From positions 496,001 to 560,000 of the forward strand of contig NZ_VZPV01000002.1 in assembly GCF_008801405.1 (NCBI RefSeq): a stretch of 64,000 bases of DNA, given 5' to 3'. The DNA comes from Ralstonia insidiosa. Lineage in GTDB: Bacteria; Pseudomonadota; Gammaproteobacteria; Burkholderiales; Burkholderiaceae. A program made the position numbers and the translations under genes. The notes beneath the pieces were generated by a model that had not been told where the DNA came from, did no database searches, and saw only the letters and a program-made list of their open reading frames with translations. This document shows positions 26,376-35,216 of the stretch, in pieces (position 1 is the first letter of the stretch; each line of letters starts with the position of its first letter).

Positions 26376-28112
26376 ATGCAAGCCTTCATACCACCACCGC
26401 ACCTGCTGCTGTACGCGCTGTTTCTGGGCATCGTCACGCTGCTGGTCAAACCAGTCGGCCGCTATCTTGTCTGCGTGTTCAACGGCCAGCCCACTTGGCT
26501 GGATCGCGGCTTGCGCCCCGTGGAGCGCGCCATCTACCGCATCGCCGGCGTGAATCCACAGCAGGAGATGGGTTGGCAAGCGTACGCCACGGCCTTTGTG
26601 CTCTTCAGCCTGCTCGGCACCCTGTTCATCTACGGCCTGCTCCTGCTACAACCGCTGCTGCAGCCGGGCGACCCCAACTACCACCCCGGCCCGTTGGGCC
26701 ACCTGCTGGCCATCAACACGGCCGTCAGCTTTGCCACCACCACCACTTGGCAGGCCTACAGCGGTGAAGCCGCGCTCAGTTATCTGAGCCAATCCCTGGC
26801 GCTGACATCGCAGAACTTTCTTGCCGGTGCTGCCGGCCTGGCTGTGGGCTTTGCATTCATCCGGGGCTTCGGCCGGTCGCACAGCCGCACCATCGGCAAC
26901 TTCTGGGTGGATGTCACACGTGCAACGCTGTGGGTGCTGCTGCCCATTTCCGTGATGGGTGCGCTGCTATTGATCGCACTGGGCGTGCCGCAAAACTGGA
27001 GCCCCTACACGGTGGCACGCACTCTTGAGGGCGCCAACCAACTGTTGCCACAAGGCCCGGTGGCCACGCTGGAGTTCATCAAGAACCTGGGCACCAACGG
27101 CGGCGGCTACTTTGGTGCCAACGGTGCGCATCCGTATGCCAACCCAACGGGGCTGACCAACTTCATCGGCATGCTGGCCATTGCCGTGATTCCCGCCGCA
27201 ATGACGTATGCCTTTGGCAGCGTGGCACGACGCCGTGCACACGGGTGGATGCTGTACACGGTCATGGCGGCATTGTTTGCCGTGGGGTTGTGCGTGTACG
27301 ACCATGCCGAGCAAATGGGCAGTCCGCAGTTGGCCGCACAGGGCATCGACCTGCGTGCTGGCACAGATCAGGCTGGCGGCAACATGGAGGGCAAAGAAAC
27401 GCGCTTCGGCATTGCCTCTTCAACCTTGGCGGCCATCACCACCTCCAATGGCGCAACCGGCTCGCAAAACCAATCCATCGACAGCAACACGCCGCTGGGC
27501 AGTGCAGTGCTTCTGGTGAACATGCTGCTGGGTGAGGCCATCTTTGGCGGGTTGGGGACTGGCCTGTACAGCATGGTGCTAACCGCGCTGTCGGCGGTGT
27601 TTGTGACCGGGCTGATGATCGGCCGCACACCGGAGTACCTGGGCAAGACGGTCGGGCCCAGAGAGGTGAAGCTGGTCGGGCTCTATATCGTGATCGGCCC
27701 GGTGGTGATCCTGGCGCTGACAGCCCTGGCGGTGGTTACGAGCGCGGGCACAGCGGCCTTGAGCACCAACCACGGCGCCCATGGCTTTACGACCATTCTG
27801 TTTGCCTATGCTTCGTGCTTTGTAAATAACGGGCAGACGTTTGGCGGATTGAGCGCAGACGCGCCGTTCTATCACGTGACCACCCTCATCGCCATGTTGG
27901 CGGGGCGCTTTGGGTTGGCCATTCCGGCGCTGGCGTTGGCCGGTCGCTTTGCCAACCAGGGGCGTCGCGCCATCTCGCTGGGCACCTTGCCGACCGATGG
28001 CCTGATGTTTGCCATGGCGCTGGTCGGCGCCCTCTTCCTGATTGGTGTGCTGAGCTATCTGCCGGCACTGGCCTTGGGCTCGATTGCCGAGCACCTGCAA
28101 ATGTGGTCCTGA
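26376..28112 (+). CDS. kdpA: KdpA-type potassium-translocating subunit, without partner subunits
   Basis: 578 residues from the ATG at 26376, the normal KdpA length with ten or more membrane segments. KdpA is the K+ channel-like subunit of the KdpFABC pump. Pore-loop motifs are recognisable: TTTTWQAYSGE, GTNGGGYFGAN, a TTSNGATGS loop and FVNNGQTFGG. The first and third loops differ from the classical TNTNW and TTAASCGAV as I remember them. LMIGRTPEYLGK and the C-terminal IPALALAGRF are typical. No kdpF, kdpB or kdpC follows: the next reading is an MFS fragment. The protein is therefore an orphan KdpA, perhaps a paralogue working with a pump elsewhere or on its own. The start has a poor ribosome site. 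Confidence 0.85.
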   Translation: MQAFIPPPHLLLYALFLGIVTLLVKPVGRYLVCVFNGQPTWLDRGLRPVERAIYRIAGVNPQQEMGWQAYATAFVLFSLLGTLFIYGLLLLQPLLQPGDPNYHPGPLGHLLAINTAVSFATTTTWQAYSGEAALSYLSQSLALTSQNFLAGAAGLAVGFAFIRGFGRSHSRTIGNFWVDVTRATLWVLLPISVMGALLLIALGVPQNWSPYTVARTLEGANQLLPQGPVATLEFIKNLGTNGGGYFGANGAHPYANPTGLTNFIGMLAIAVIPAAMTYAFGSVARRRAHGWMLYTVMAALFAVGLCVYDHAEQMGSPQLAAQGIDLRAGTDQAGGNMEGKETRFGIASSTLAAITTSNGATGSQNQSIDSNTPLGSAVLLVNMLLGEAIFGGLGTGLYSMVLTALSAVFVTGLMIGRTPEYLGKTVGPREVKLVGLYIVIGPVVILALTALAVVTSAGTAALSTNHGAHGFTTILFAYASCFVNNGQTFGGLSADAPFYHVTTLIAMLAGRFGLAIPALALAGRFANQGRRAISLGTLPTDGLMFAMALVGALFLIGVLSYLPALALGSIAEHLQMWS

Positions 28113-28131
28113 CGCTATCTGCACAGTGATC

Positions 28132-28404
28132 ATGATCGGCCGCAGCTCAGACCGCACCAAGGAGCGCCGCTGGCACGTTGCGCTGCCGGCAGTGGTTGGT
28201 GCGTTGGGTCTGATGGCCAGCACGCTGGTGTCGCATCAGCCTGCCATGGCGGTCCTGGCACTCACGTTTGCAACGGTCGGCATTCTGGGCGCGCTGTGCC
28301 AGTTCTGGTCGATTCCGCCGGCATTCCTGGGCGGTGCAGCGGCCGCAGCGGGCGGTGCGCTGATCAACTCGGTGGGCAATCTGGCGGGGTTCGTCAGCCC
28401 CTAG
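28132..28404 (+). pseudogene. fragment of an MFS transporter gene
   Basis: About 90 residues of the second half of a metabolite:H+ symporter-type MFS protein (GRSSDRTKERRWHVALPA, then FWSIPPAFLGGAAAAAGGAL, then INSVGNLAGFVSP). The N-terminal 300 residues and the C-terminal end are missing, so it is a remnant truncated on both sides. It begins 20 bp after kdpA and its end overlaps the converging GNAT gene by 11 bp. Confidence 0.7.
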
Positions 28405-28996
28405 CAAGCTTGTCTGCCAGCATGGCCTTCACCTCCGGCCATTCGGTATCGATGATGCTGAAGCGCACCGAGTTGCGCTTTCGACCATCGGGCATGATTC
28501 GCTCGTGGCGGACGATGCCCTCTTGCTTGGCGCCGATGCGCAGAATTGCCGCGCGGGATTTTTCGTTCAGCTCGTCGGTGGTGAACTGCACGCGCACGCA
28601 CTGCATGACGTCAAACGCAAACGTCAGGAGCAGCAGCTTGGCCTCGGTGTTGATGATCGACCGTTGGGCCGACCGGCTCAGCCACGTATGCCCGATTTCG
28701 AGCTTCCGGTTGGCGCGGTCGATCTTCCAGAAGCGCGTGCTGCCGACGATCTGGTCGGTGTCACGCCGGACGATCACAAACGGCATGACGGTGCCGGCCT
28801 GGCGCCCTTGCAGCGCCGTCGCAATGTAGCCGTCCACCGTGTCTGGGCCAGGCACCACCGTCACCTTCAGATTCCACAGCTCGCCATCTGCCGCAGCGGC
28901 AACGAGTGCCGCGGCGTGATCTGCCTGCAGGGGGCGCAGTTCGACGTTGCTGCCAACCAACGTGGGTTGCGGGTTGTCAGGCGTGGGGGCGGTCAT
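28394..28996 (-). CDS. GNAT N-acetyltransferase, RimJ/RimL type
   Basis: 200 residues. The GNAT fold is seen in VELRPLQADHAAALV, FVIVRRDTDQIVGSTRF, then LEIGHTWLSRSAQRSIINTEAK and FTTDELNEKSRAAILRIGA. It transfers an acetyl group from acetyl-CoA to an amine; the RimJ/RimL branch often acts on protein N-termini or small amines. The GxxG part of motif A reads SRSAQR, as is common in this branch. The target is unknown. Confidence 0.85.
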   Translation of the reverse strand: MTAPTPDNPQPTLVGSNVELRPLQADHAAALVAAAADGELWNLKVTVVPGPDTVDGYIATALQGRQAGTVMPFVIVRRDTDQIVGSTRFWKIDRANRKLEIGHTWLSRSAQRSIINTEAKLLLLTFAFDVMQCVRVQFTTDELNEKSRAAILRIGAKQEGIVRHERIMPDGRKRNSVRFSIIDTEWPEVKAMLADKLARG

Positions 28997-29036
28997 GGCT
29001 TTTCAGATGGCGTGCTGGCAGACACCACATGATCGC

Positions 29037-29741
29037 CTATCCGATACCGGTCTCGGAAAGCGTGGCCGGTTTGGGTGCGGCCAGTGCCGTCTGAAAGCTG
29101 TCGGCCAGGCGCAGGATGGTCAGTGCGGTCAGCCGCCCGAACAGCGCGTCGTAGTCCTTCTCATACTTGTGCAGCAGACGCGTGCAGTTGGCGTCTTCCC
29201 ATAGCCAACCGAGCTTCTTGCGCGTGGTGTTCATCTGCGCGCGGGCGTCATCCGGCACGTCACCCAGGGCTTCTTCCCACTCCCACAGGTAGCTGGGTGC
29301 GCCCGTTCGGGTGAATGGCACGCCGAGCAGATTCGCCACCTGTTGGTCATGCCTGGCGGTAAAGTCGACGATCTCCACGCGGGGCCGGTTGGGCGCGTCG
29401 TCGTGCAGTGATTGAATCCAGCAGTGGTACTCCCTGAGCTCCGACAGCTTGCGCGCCGTGCGTCGCGCAGCCCTGGAAGGATTCAGCACAACGTAGCGGC
29501 CGCTACCGCAGTCGATGAGCTCGCCGCCAGAGACCGCCACATAGGGATGGCGGGTCAGCAAGGTCAGCACCCGCGCACCAACGATTGCGTAGTCGCCACA
29601 TCGTCCGATGGGCCCAGCCTCAAGTCCGGAACTCGACGCGGCCTCCTCCAGAATCGCATTGATGGTCTGGTCGATCAGCGACCGTAGAACGGGCGGCACC
29701 GGCACGGGCAGTATGGGTGCAGAAGAGGATGTGGCTTGCAT
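29037..29741 (-). CDS. hypothetical protein
   Basis: 234 residues from the ATG at 29741 (a longer frame to 29939 overlaps the kinase gene and looks spurious). No signal peptide; features are GGELIDCGSGRYVVLNPSR, REYHCWIQSLHDD and EWEEALGDVPDDARAQM. The HCW and a later NCTRL might be functional, but I do not recognise a family. It sits between a GNAT gene and a two-component system on the same strand. Confidence 0.55.
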   Translation of the reverse strand: MQATSSSAPILPVPVPPVLRSLIDQTINAILEEAASSSGLEAGPIGRCGDYAIVGARVLTLLTRHPYVAVSGGELIDCGSGRYVVLNPSRAARRTARKLSELREYHCWIQSLHDDAPNRPRVEIVDFTARHDQQVANLLGVPFTRTGAPSYLWEWEEALGDVPDDARAQMNTTRKKLGWLWEDANCTRLLHKYEKDYDALFGRLTALTILRLADSFQTALAAPKPATLSETGIG

Positions 29742-29841
29742 TGACTGATCGACCAAAATGAATGAGATACAACGCCGCGCGACGGCGTGCCCGTTGTTGA
29801 CGGTACCACTACCGCGCGCGGATACCGGGAGCGAGCCCGGC

Positions 29842-31227
29842 CTAGTCCTGAACGTATCGGCGTGCTGCGGTGTCTGCGAACGGAAACTCGGCGGCTTTCC
29901 GGTCGACCGGTGGAAACGCAACGGTGACGACAAGACCATGCCCCGCCGGGTTGTCGCTCAACGCAACGGTGGCGTGGTGGCGCTCGGCAATGTTCTTGAC
30001 GATGGCAAGACCAAGACCGCTGCCGACCGTCGCGGCGTCGACCAAGCGGTAGAAGCGGTCAAACACGCGCAGGCGCTCCTGCCACGGAATGCCCGGGCCG
30101 GAATCCACCACGCGCCATGCCGGCGCATCGTCCTTCCACAGCGCGGCCACTTCCACGCGGCCACCTGGCGCGGTGTAGCGCACAGCGTTGTCGACAACAT
30201 TGCTGAGCAGCGTGCGCAGACCGTCTTCGTCTCCTTGAACGCGGGAGGGCACATCGCCCGTCGTGTCCAATGTCAGCGCAATGTCCTTGCTCTCCGCCAG
30301 CGGTACGAAATCGGCCACCACCTGATGCGCGAGCTTGGCCAGATCGACAGGACGCATGTCCTCATCTTGCAAACCCCGCTCGTGACGCGCCAGGGTGAGC
30401 AACTGGAGCACCAGATGCGTCGCCCGATCCAGGCGGGCATGCAGCTTGGCGAAGGCTTTGACGCGCTGCTCGTCGGTTTGCACGCGCTCGGCCAACTGCA
30501 GTTGCAGCTTCAACGTGGTCAACGGTGAACGCAGTTCATGCGCGACTTCCGCGGTGAACTCCTGCCGCCAGATCAGCTCGCGCTCCAGGCGCTTCATCAG
30601 GCTGTTCAGCGCATCGACCATCGGGCGCAGCTCACGCGGCAATGCGAGCGTCTCCACCGGTTCCAGCGCATTGGGCCCACGTTGTTCGATGGACGCAGCG
30701 GTGCGGCGCAACGGGCTCAGACCCCGGTGGACGGTGAACCAGATGATGGCCGCCAGCATCGGGACCAGCACAAAGAACGGCGCCAGCGCCAGCCAAATCA
30801 GCCGCAAGCCCAGGGCCTTGCGCACACCAATCGGCTGCGCCACCTGCACGAATTGCCCTGAGCGTGCCTCGCCATACACCCGCCAGCGCTCACCACGAAA
30901 TGGAACGGTCTTCAGTCCGTCATCGGGGTAGCGCGGGAAGATGAGCGCCGGACGCGACGTGTAGATCAGCTTGCCGCTGGTGTCCCAGACCTGCACCACG
31001 ATGCCGTCATCCGGGGCATCGCTTTCGTCGGTGCCTGGCTTGCCAGGCTCGGTGGTCAGCGGCGGCAAATGGATCAGCAACGACCCTGCGATGTGCTTGA
31101 GCTGGTTGTTGAACAGCTGGCGGTTTTCTGCCCGCACAACGTTGTACAGCAAGACACCGGCAATGAACGTGCAGAGCAGCATGCCGCCGATCAGCCAGGC
31201 CAGGAGGTACCCCCGGATCGTCTTCAT
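29842..31227 (-). CDS. sensor histidine kinase, QseC/TctE type
   Basis: 461 residues: N-terminal membrane segment (10-32), periplasmic domain (about 35-140), second segment (143-166), HAMP-like linker, then HisKA with FTAEVAHELRSPL (phospho-His230) and HATPase_c (NVVDNAVRY, DSGPGIP, GSGLGLAIV). It senses an envelope signal and phosphorylates the partner regulator. Its ATG overlaps the regulator's stop by 4 nt (ATGA). A box of the PmrA/QseB type precedes the operon. The ligand cannot be told. Confidence 0.9.
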   Translation of the reverse strand: MKTIRGYLLAWLIGGMLLCTFIAGVLLYNVVRAENRQLFNNQLKHIAGSLLIHLPPLTTEPGKPGTDESDAPDDGIVVQVWDTSGKLIYTSRPALIFPRYPDDGLKTVPFRGERWRVYGEARSGQFVQVAQPIGVRKALGLRLIWLALAPFFVLVPMLAAIIWFTVHRGLSPLRRTAASIEQRGPNALEPVETLALPRELRPMVDALNSLMKRLERELIWRQEFTAEVAHELRSPLTTLKLQLQLAERVQTDEQRVKAFAKLHARLDRATHLVLQLLTLARHERGLQDEDMRPVDLAKLAHQVVADFVPLAESKDIALTLDTTGDVPSRVQGDEDGLRTLLSNVVDNAVRYTAPGGRVEVAALWKDDAPAWRVVDSGPGIPWQERLRVFDRFYRLVDAATVGSGLGLAIVKNIAERHHATVALSDNPAGHGLVVTVAFPPVDRKAAEFPFADTAARRYVQD

Positions 31228-31886
31228 GACGCCTGCGTCAGCTTGTAGCCCACGCCCCGTACGTTCTTGATGACGTCACGCCCGAGCTTGCGGCGCAACG
31301 CGTGGATGTAGACCTCAACGGTATTGCTCTCGATGTCGGCATCCCAGTCGTAGAGCTTTTCTTTCAGAAGCTCGCGCGACACGACTTCGCCGCGCGCGTC
31401 CATCAGCACAAGCAGCAAGGCAAACTCGCGCTTGGACAGATTAAGCGGCTGATCACGCAGGTGCGCTTCGTGCGTGCCGGGGTTCAGACTGAGGCCGCCG
31501 TACGCGATGGTGGCGGAGCGCCGACCGGAGCGCCGACGGAGCAAGGCGCGTATGCGCGCCATGAGTTCGCCAAAATCGAATGGCTTGATCAGGTAGTCGT
31601 CCGCTCCGGCATCCAGCGTTATCACACGGTCGGCTGGCGTGTCCCGCGCAGAGATGATCAGTGCGGGAATGTCGCCGCCCTGATCGCGGTAGGCCTTCAG
31701 GACTTCGCTTCCGGAGCGGCCCGGCAAGCCCAGATCCAGCAGTAGCAGGTCATACACCTGCTGGCGCAGGGCAAGCACCGCGGCTTCGCCATCGCGCACC
31801 CAATCCACCGCATAGTTTTCTTGGCGCAGCCCCTCTTCGAGGTCCTCCCCGATCATCGGATCGTCCTCGACCACCAGCAATCGCAT
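31224..31886 (-). CDS. OmpR-family response regulator, QseB/PmrA type
   Basis: 220 residues from ATG 31886 (an upstream in-frame stretch to 31979 is discounted because the receiver domain starts at RLLVVEDD). Receiver with Asp51 as phosphorylation site (LLLLDLGLPG) and a winged-helix DNA-binding C-terminus (NTVEVYIHALRRKLG, VRGVGYKL). It controls transcription when phosphorylated by the kinase encoded just downstream. Likely autoregulated through the repeat at 32059-32075. Confidence 0.92.
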   Translation of the reverse strand: MRLLVVEDDPMIGEDLEEGLRQENYAVDWVRDGEAAVLALRQQVYDLLLLDLGLPGRSGSEVLKAYRDQGGDIPALIISARDTPADRVITLDAGADDYLIKPFDFGELMARIRALLRRRSGRRSATIAYGGLSLNPGTHEAHLRDQPLNLSKREFALLLVLMDARGEVVSRELLKEKLYDWDADIESNTVEVYIHALRRKLGRDVIKNVRGVGYKLTQAS

Positions 31887-32058
31887 TGCGCCTCTCCCCA
31901 AAACCGCATGCGGCTGCGACGGCTCTGTCGCGCACTGCATTGCGGTGATACGGCCAGCCCACGTATGGATCTGGCCCATTTTTTGATTTGTTCGCCCTTG
32001 AAAGCCGTCACATCAGGCCTCCAGAGCACACCCCGTAATAAATCGTAACAGTCGATTC

Positions 32059-32075
32059 GTTAAGGAAAACTTAAA
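32059..32075 (-). promoter_or_regulatory. putative PmrA/QseB-type operator
   Basis: On the minus strand the sequence reads TTTAAG-N5-CTTAAC, matching the direct-repeat consensus (C/T)TTAAN-N5-(C/T)TTAAN of this regulator class. It lies about 175 bp upstream of the response-regulator start, in the same orientation. Confidence 0.5.
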
Positions 32076-32169
32076 AAATCGCCTTGCATGGGGCTTCCGT
32101 AAGGAAGCTGTTAACACCGAAAGCGACGCTGACGACGGGCCGCCTCCGGCACCTCGCGGCCTGGCATTG

Positions 32170-33702
32170 TCAGGCCGCGCCAAACCATTGCAATACGGCT
32201 TGCGTCAACGCTGCCTGGTCGGCCGCCCCCTCCCCCGCCCAGGCAACGACGCCGTCGGGGCGCACCAGCACCGCGGCAAGGCCAAGCCTGTCGGTGGCAT
32301 CGCTTGCGACATAGGCGATACGGCCGTGCCATCGGCTTGCCAGCGCCCGCAGCGGTGCACGCGCGTCAAAGTCCAGCAGAAGGCCCTTGGCGTTGCGCAA
32401 ACGCTCGCCGAGCCGGGTGCCGTCGGCGAGTGCGAAATCGGGTGCACTGCGGCCGACCAGCGGATGGCCACCGCCGCTGCCGCCCATCTCGTAGCGCAAG
32501 GACAGTCCCCAGACGCGCTCGGCAAAGTAAGTCGCGCCGTCGCGTGTCTCGATGAGATCGCGCATGATAGCTGCCAGCGCGCGCGTACTCCGGCTCGGCC
32601 GCATGAGTGCAACCTGCGCGCGCGACCAGTCCAGGATCTGTGCGCCCACCGGATGCCGTTCCGCCTCATAGCTGTCGAGTAGACCGTCCGGCGCATCGCC
32701 GCGAAGGGTGGCCGCGAGCTTCCAACCGAGATTCATGGCGTCGCCCAGCCCGAGATTCAGCCCCTGACCGCCCAATGGGGAGTGAATGTGCGCCGCATCC
32801 CCGGCAAGCAGCACACGCCCGTTGCGATAGGTCGTCGCCTGGAAGGCGCGGTCTGTCCAGGTGGTCGCCTGTTTGAGCGCCGTCACAGTGACAGCGGTGC
32901 CGGACACCTGGCGCAGCACCCGCTGCACATGGTCCTGCGTGATCGGCTGGGTGCGATGGAAGGCGCCGCCGTCAAAATCCACCATGGCGATGGTGCCCGG
33001 CGGTTGATACGTGAACATGCCCGTGGGCGTGTACTGCCGCCCCGGGGCGAGCGTGTGCGGATCGGCCAGTTCTACCACGACGGAATAGCCGGTGAACTCG
33101 GGTTCGGTGCCGACAAATTCAAAACCGCCTGCCTTGCGCACTGCGCTGCGCCCACCATCGCACCCGACAAGCCAACGCGCACGGAAGGTCTGGCCGCCGG
33201 CGCGAACGATCACGTCTGTGTCGGTCTGCGCGACGTCATCCACACAGTAGCCGCGCCGGATCTCCACACCCAGCACGTTGGCACGCGTGGCCAGAACGGA
33301 TTCGATATGCGCCATGTCGCTGGCCATGTGGGTGCCGGCCGGGCTCGGCAGGCGGTACGGCCACTCCGACTCGTCGACCCTGTCGTGGAAGAACTGGATG
33401 CCCGCAAAGTGACCACCGGGGCCACCGCGGCGCGGGGTCTGCTGCCTCCAATGCGTGGCTGGCACCGCTGCGCGCTGCGGTGCAGCAACGTCATCCAGCA
33501 AGCCGCGGCGGTAGAAGGCTTCAAGGGTGGGAGACGACAGCCCGCGCAAGCCGAACGGCAGCTGTTTCAGGGGCGAATGTGGATCTTCGGCTTGCTCCAG
33601 CACCAGCACCGAGAGGTGGGCGAGGCTCAGCTCGCAGGCCAGAAACAAGCCAACCGGGCCTGCGCCGGCAATGACAACGTCGTAGATGGGTACATCGTGC
33701 AT
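32170..33702 (-). CDS. FAD-dependent aromatic hydroxylase (PheA/TfdB type)
   Basis: 510 residues. FAD-binding signature VVIAGAGPVGLFLACEL (9-25), the DG-type motif CDGGRSAVR and the second FAD motif GRVLLAGDAAHIHSPLGGQG. A thioredoxin-like C-terminal domain (about 400-510) ends the protein, as in phenol hydroxylase and PheA/TfdB monooxygenases. It uses NAD(P)H and O2 to hydroxylate an aromatic or polyketide-like ring; the substrate is unknown. No ring-cleavage genes are next to it, so a catabolic context is lacking. Confidence 0.85.
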   Translation of the reverse strand: MHDVPIYDVVIAGAGPVGLFLACELSLAHLSVLVLEQAEDPHSPLKQLPFGLRGLSSPTLEAFYRRGLLDDVAAPQRAAVPATHWRQQTPRRGGPGGHFAGIQFFHDRVDESEWPYRLPSPAGTHMASDMAHIESVLATRANVLGVEIRRGYCVDDVAQTDTDVIVRAGGQTFRARWLVGCDGGRSAVRKAGGFEFVGTEPEFTGYSVVVELADPHTLAPGRQYTPTGMFTYQPPGTIAMVDFDGGAFHRTQPITQDHVQRVLRQVSGTAVTVTALKQATTWTDRAFQATTYRNGRVLLAGDAAHIHSPLGGQGLNLGLGDAMNLGWKLAATLRGDAPDGLLDSYEAERHPVGAQILDWSRAQVALMRPSRSTRALAAIMRDLIETRDGATYFAERVWGLSLRYEMGGSGGGHPLVGRSAPDFALADGTRLGERLRNAKGLLLDFDARAPLRALASRWHGRIAYVASDATDRLGLAAVLVRPDGVVAWAGEGAADQAALTQAVLQWFGAA

Positions 33703-33937
33703 GAGCGACTCCGTGATGGTCGTTCGACCGGAGCAGCTCGATGTCTTGAGAACCGCACGGACGAACAGAAAACAACGCCTGAGCGGCGTCGATGTTCGTC
33801 GTGGGACTCATGCACGAGGCATGGACAGAGCTTCCGCTGGATCTTGCTCAGGGAAGGACTTGGGCTGGACCACACCAAGTCTGCCTTTTTCGACTGGGCG
33901 TCAATGTAACGTCGGAACCCGTAACCTGCAACGCTGG

Positions 33938-33963
33938 GCGGATCGTCTTTGCTGACGATCCGC
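33938..33963 (-). terminator. hairpin after the Ala/Lys-rich protein gene
   Basis: A perfect 10-bp inverted repeat GCGGATCGTC / GACGATCCGC with a 6-nt loop begins 3 nt beyond the stop of the minus-strand gene at 33967. No T-run follows, so it is a hairpin that may stabilise or end the message. Confidence 0.5.
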
Positions 33964-33966
33964 AAA

Positions 33967-34398
33967 TCACCCGCGCATGCGCAGCAGATCGGCATACGAA
34001 ACCAGTTTCCGTTTTCCGGCGCTCAGCGTCTTGCGTTTTGACGTGGAACGGGCGGGCTTGCTGCGCTCGAACTTGGCAGCGGCGCGGGCGTCTTCCTTGG
34101 CATGAATGCTTGCCGTCTTGGCTTCTGCCTTCAGGCGATCGGCTTCCAGCTTGGCGGCAACGCGCTCTTCTCGGGCAACATCCTGCGCGGCCGACAGGAT
34201 CTCGGCCTTGAGCTGTGCGCGCCGTTGCTTGGCCGCTACCCGAGCGGCCTGCAATTGCGCTTTCCTTTGCTTCAGCCAGTCTTTCCGGCTCACCGGCGCG
34301 GGTCTGGCCTCTGGCGGCACGCTCAGGCGTAAAGCCCGGCTGACGGCGGCTTTGTCCGTTTGAAGCGTGCGCCGTGCGTCCTGTTTCGCATCACTCAC
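33967..34398 (-). CDS. Ala/Lys-rich coiled-coil protein
   Basis: 143 residues beginning at a GTG (34398), with GAGGAG upstream. It is highly charged and helical: an Arg/Ala/Lys/Glu-rich middle (KQRKAQLQAARVAAKQRRAQ; EERVAAKLEADRLKAEAK) and a basic C-terminus (RSKPARSTSKRKTLSAGKRK). This resembles small basic proteins that bind nucleic acid, but the function is unknown. The start is somewhat uncertain because the spacing from GAGGAG is long. Confidence 0.55.
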   Translation of the reverse strand: MSDAKQDARRTLQTDKAAVSRALRLSVPPEARPAPVSRKDWLKQRKAQLQAARVAAKQRRAQLKAEILSAAQDVAREERVAAKLEADRLKAEAKTASIHAKEDARAAAKFERSKPARSTSKRKTLSAGKRKLVSYADLLRMRG

Positions 34399-34614
34399 GG
34401 TGCGTCACTCTCCTCAACAGCACATTCATGTGGCCCATGCACCCACCGTTAATGCGTGTGCACGGGCAAGACTTCTCAACCGTACCATAGGACCCCACGT
34501 CGCGCTCAGGTGACGGGCGTCAGCCAAATTGACGCAAAACCGCCACGCGTGGTTGCCTGAAATTCGGCGCCAGGGGGCCGTGATAGAGTCGGCCACCACC
34601 GCCCACCACCCAAC

Positions 34615-35190
34615 ATGGCCATGCCGACTCCGACCATTGTTCCGTCGCAAACCGCGCTGTTGGTCATGCATTACCAGACCGACATCATGGGGTTGTTTCC
34701 GTCGGTCGCGCCCACGCTGCTCTCCAACACGCGCACGCTGTGCGACGCGGCACGGGCCAAGGGCATCCGCATCTATTTCGCCAAGTTCCACTTCAGCCCC
34801 GGCTATCCGGAAGTCAGTCTGTTGAACAAGAACGGGCAAGGGGTCAAGCAGCTTAGACTGTTCGTTCACGACCGGATCTCGCCGGAGCTTGGCCAGCAGG
34901 ACGATGAACCGCTCGTCATCGCACACCGCGCCAGCGTGTTCTATGGCACCGACCTGCAGGTTCGGCTGTCCGCGCAGGGCATCAATACCTTGATCATGGT
35001 GGGCGTTGCATCAACGGGCGTGATGCTGTCGTCAATTGCGCACGCGAGCGATGCGGACTTCCGGTTATTCACGGTCAAGGATTGCTGCTACGACCCGGAT
35101 CAGGTCGTGCACGATCACCTGTTTGCTACGGCTTTCGAGTCGCGCACCACGGTGCTGTCGCTGGTGGACGCGTTGCGGTTGCTGGAATAG
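34615..35190 (+). CDS. isochorismatase-fold protein lacking the catalytic Cys
   Basis: 191 residues. It follows the cysteine-hydrolase (isochorismatase-like) fold: ALLVMHYQTDIMG with the conserved Asp, IRIYFAKFHFSPG, and GVASTGVMLSSIAHASDADF near the usual nucleophile position. In active members this last segment carries a Cys (T..CV); here the position is non-Cys, and the usual Lys appears as Arg (HRASVFYG). Hydrolase activity by the standard mechanism is therefore doubtful. Such Cys-lacking members are common and may have other chemistry. Confidence 0.75.
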   Translation: MAMPTPTIVPSQTALLVMHYQTDIMGLFPSVAPTLLSNTRTLCDAARAKGIRIYFAKFHFSPGYPEVSLLNKNGQGVKQLRLFVHDRISPELGQQDDEPLVIAHRASVFYGTDLQVRLSAQGINTLIMVGVASTGVMLSSIAHASDADFRLFTVKDCCYDPDQVVHDHLFATAFESRTTVLSLVDALRLLE

Positions 35191-35216
35191 CGCAACAATC
35201 CTGACGGGGGACTCCG

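Noticed and set aside
29742..29939. N-terminal extension of the hypothetical gene at 29037-29741
   Set aside because: It overlaps the end of the histidine kinase gene in another frame and lacks a ribosome site.
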